Assembly: GCF_001298445.1 (NCBI RefSeq) | Contig: NZ_CP012036.1 | Location: forward strand, 605,267-669,266 | Direction: 5' to 3' | Length of the DNA: 64,000 nt | DNA from: Nostoc piscinale CENA21 | GTDB taxonomy: Bacteria > Cyanobacteriota > Cyanobacteriia > Cyanobacteriales > Nostocaceae | Shown here: positions 63,972 through 64,000 of the stretch, in pieces | Layout of the letters: every line of letters starts with the position of its first letter | Position numbering within the stretch: position 1 is the stretch's first letter | Notes under the pieces: generated by a model | Seen by the model: the letters and a program-made list of their open reading frames with translations, nothing else | The model's database searches: none | Told to the model about the DNA's origin: nothing | Translations under genes and position numbers: made by a program

Positions 63972-64000
63972 AAAAATTTGTCATTGCTGCTTTTGAGGAA

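Noticed and set aside
1..64000. tRNA or other structured RNA genes
   Set aside because: I found no T-loop-like GGTTCRANTCC with matching acceptor stems; a covariance-model search would be needed to exclude them fully.

Overview
The window is a piece of a chromosome from a filamentous, heterocyst-forming cyanobacterium (order Nostocales). The evidence is the fraC-fraD-fraE septal-junction operon, a DevBCA-type exporter, a ValRS carrying the cyanobacterial CAAD membrane domain, an NTRC-type thioredoxin reductase fusion, Ycf20 and LPA3/DUF1995 proteins, frequent HIP1 octamers (GCGATCGC), and many heptanucleotide repeats (STRR type). I see no tRNA, rRNA, CRISPR array or phage module. No species can be assigned from the sequence alone.

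Layout. 1-3.4 kb: DevBCA-type ABC exporter, with a cupin gene on the opposite strand between devB and devC. 3.7-8.4 kb: DUF1995 protein, small membrane protein, succinate dehydrogenase/fumarate reductase flavoprotein, DUF29 protein. 8.4-13 kb (minus): aquaporin, ROK sugar kinase, DppC-like permease, NTRC. 13.5-17.5 kb: a type IV pilin followed by an OGT/SPINDLY-like glycosyltransferase, then a GT8 enzyme. 18.4-23.3 kb (minus): small cyanobacterial proteins, a CsbD/lipoprotein stress-like group and a GxRPIA-repeat protein. 23.5-27.9 kb: uvrB convergent with an FHA-PBP1 fusion. 28.2-28.7 kb: decayed ParD antitoxin and Rpn/DUF2887 fragment. 29-35.6 kb: secreted Ser/Thr/Pro-repeat protein, then the purN-ureD-ureA-x-ureB-coq4-ureC cluster. 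35.7-38.8 kb: sugar ABC permease, pentapeptide protein, membrane FNR/2Fe-2S oxidoreductase. 39-41.5 kb: fraC-fraD-fraE. 41.8-43.7 kb: tandem corrinoid adenosyltransferase, 35-residue membrane peptide and GST-fold protein, tightly coupled. 44.3-46.6 kb: an IS4-like element splitting a small gene next to an Imm1-type immunity gene. 46.7-50.6 kb: EF-G paralogue, TPR protein, PsiE. 51.3-54.9 kb: an apparent operon of AmpG-like MFS permease, GlcNAc-kinase-like protein, a protein with an EF-G domain IV-like C-terminus, and a DUF1349 protein. 55-64 kb: GxxExxY protein, valS with CAAD, GT39 glycosyltransferase, lipoprotein, Ycf20.

Two themes stand out. First, at least seven genes carry one-base reading-frame breaks, five of them at A-runs on the coding strand that are one A too long. 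This is either a systematic sequence error or real poly(A) frameshifting. Second, small dispersed repeats have invaded genes: a repeat tract in ureD, a stop-bearing palindrome in the 5' end of the GxxExxY gene, and a MITE-like element supplying the 3' end of the GT39 gene. The least explained protein systems are the MFS/kinase/EF-G-IV/DUF1349 operon and the IS-interrupted gene beside Imm1.
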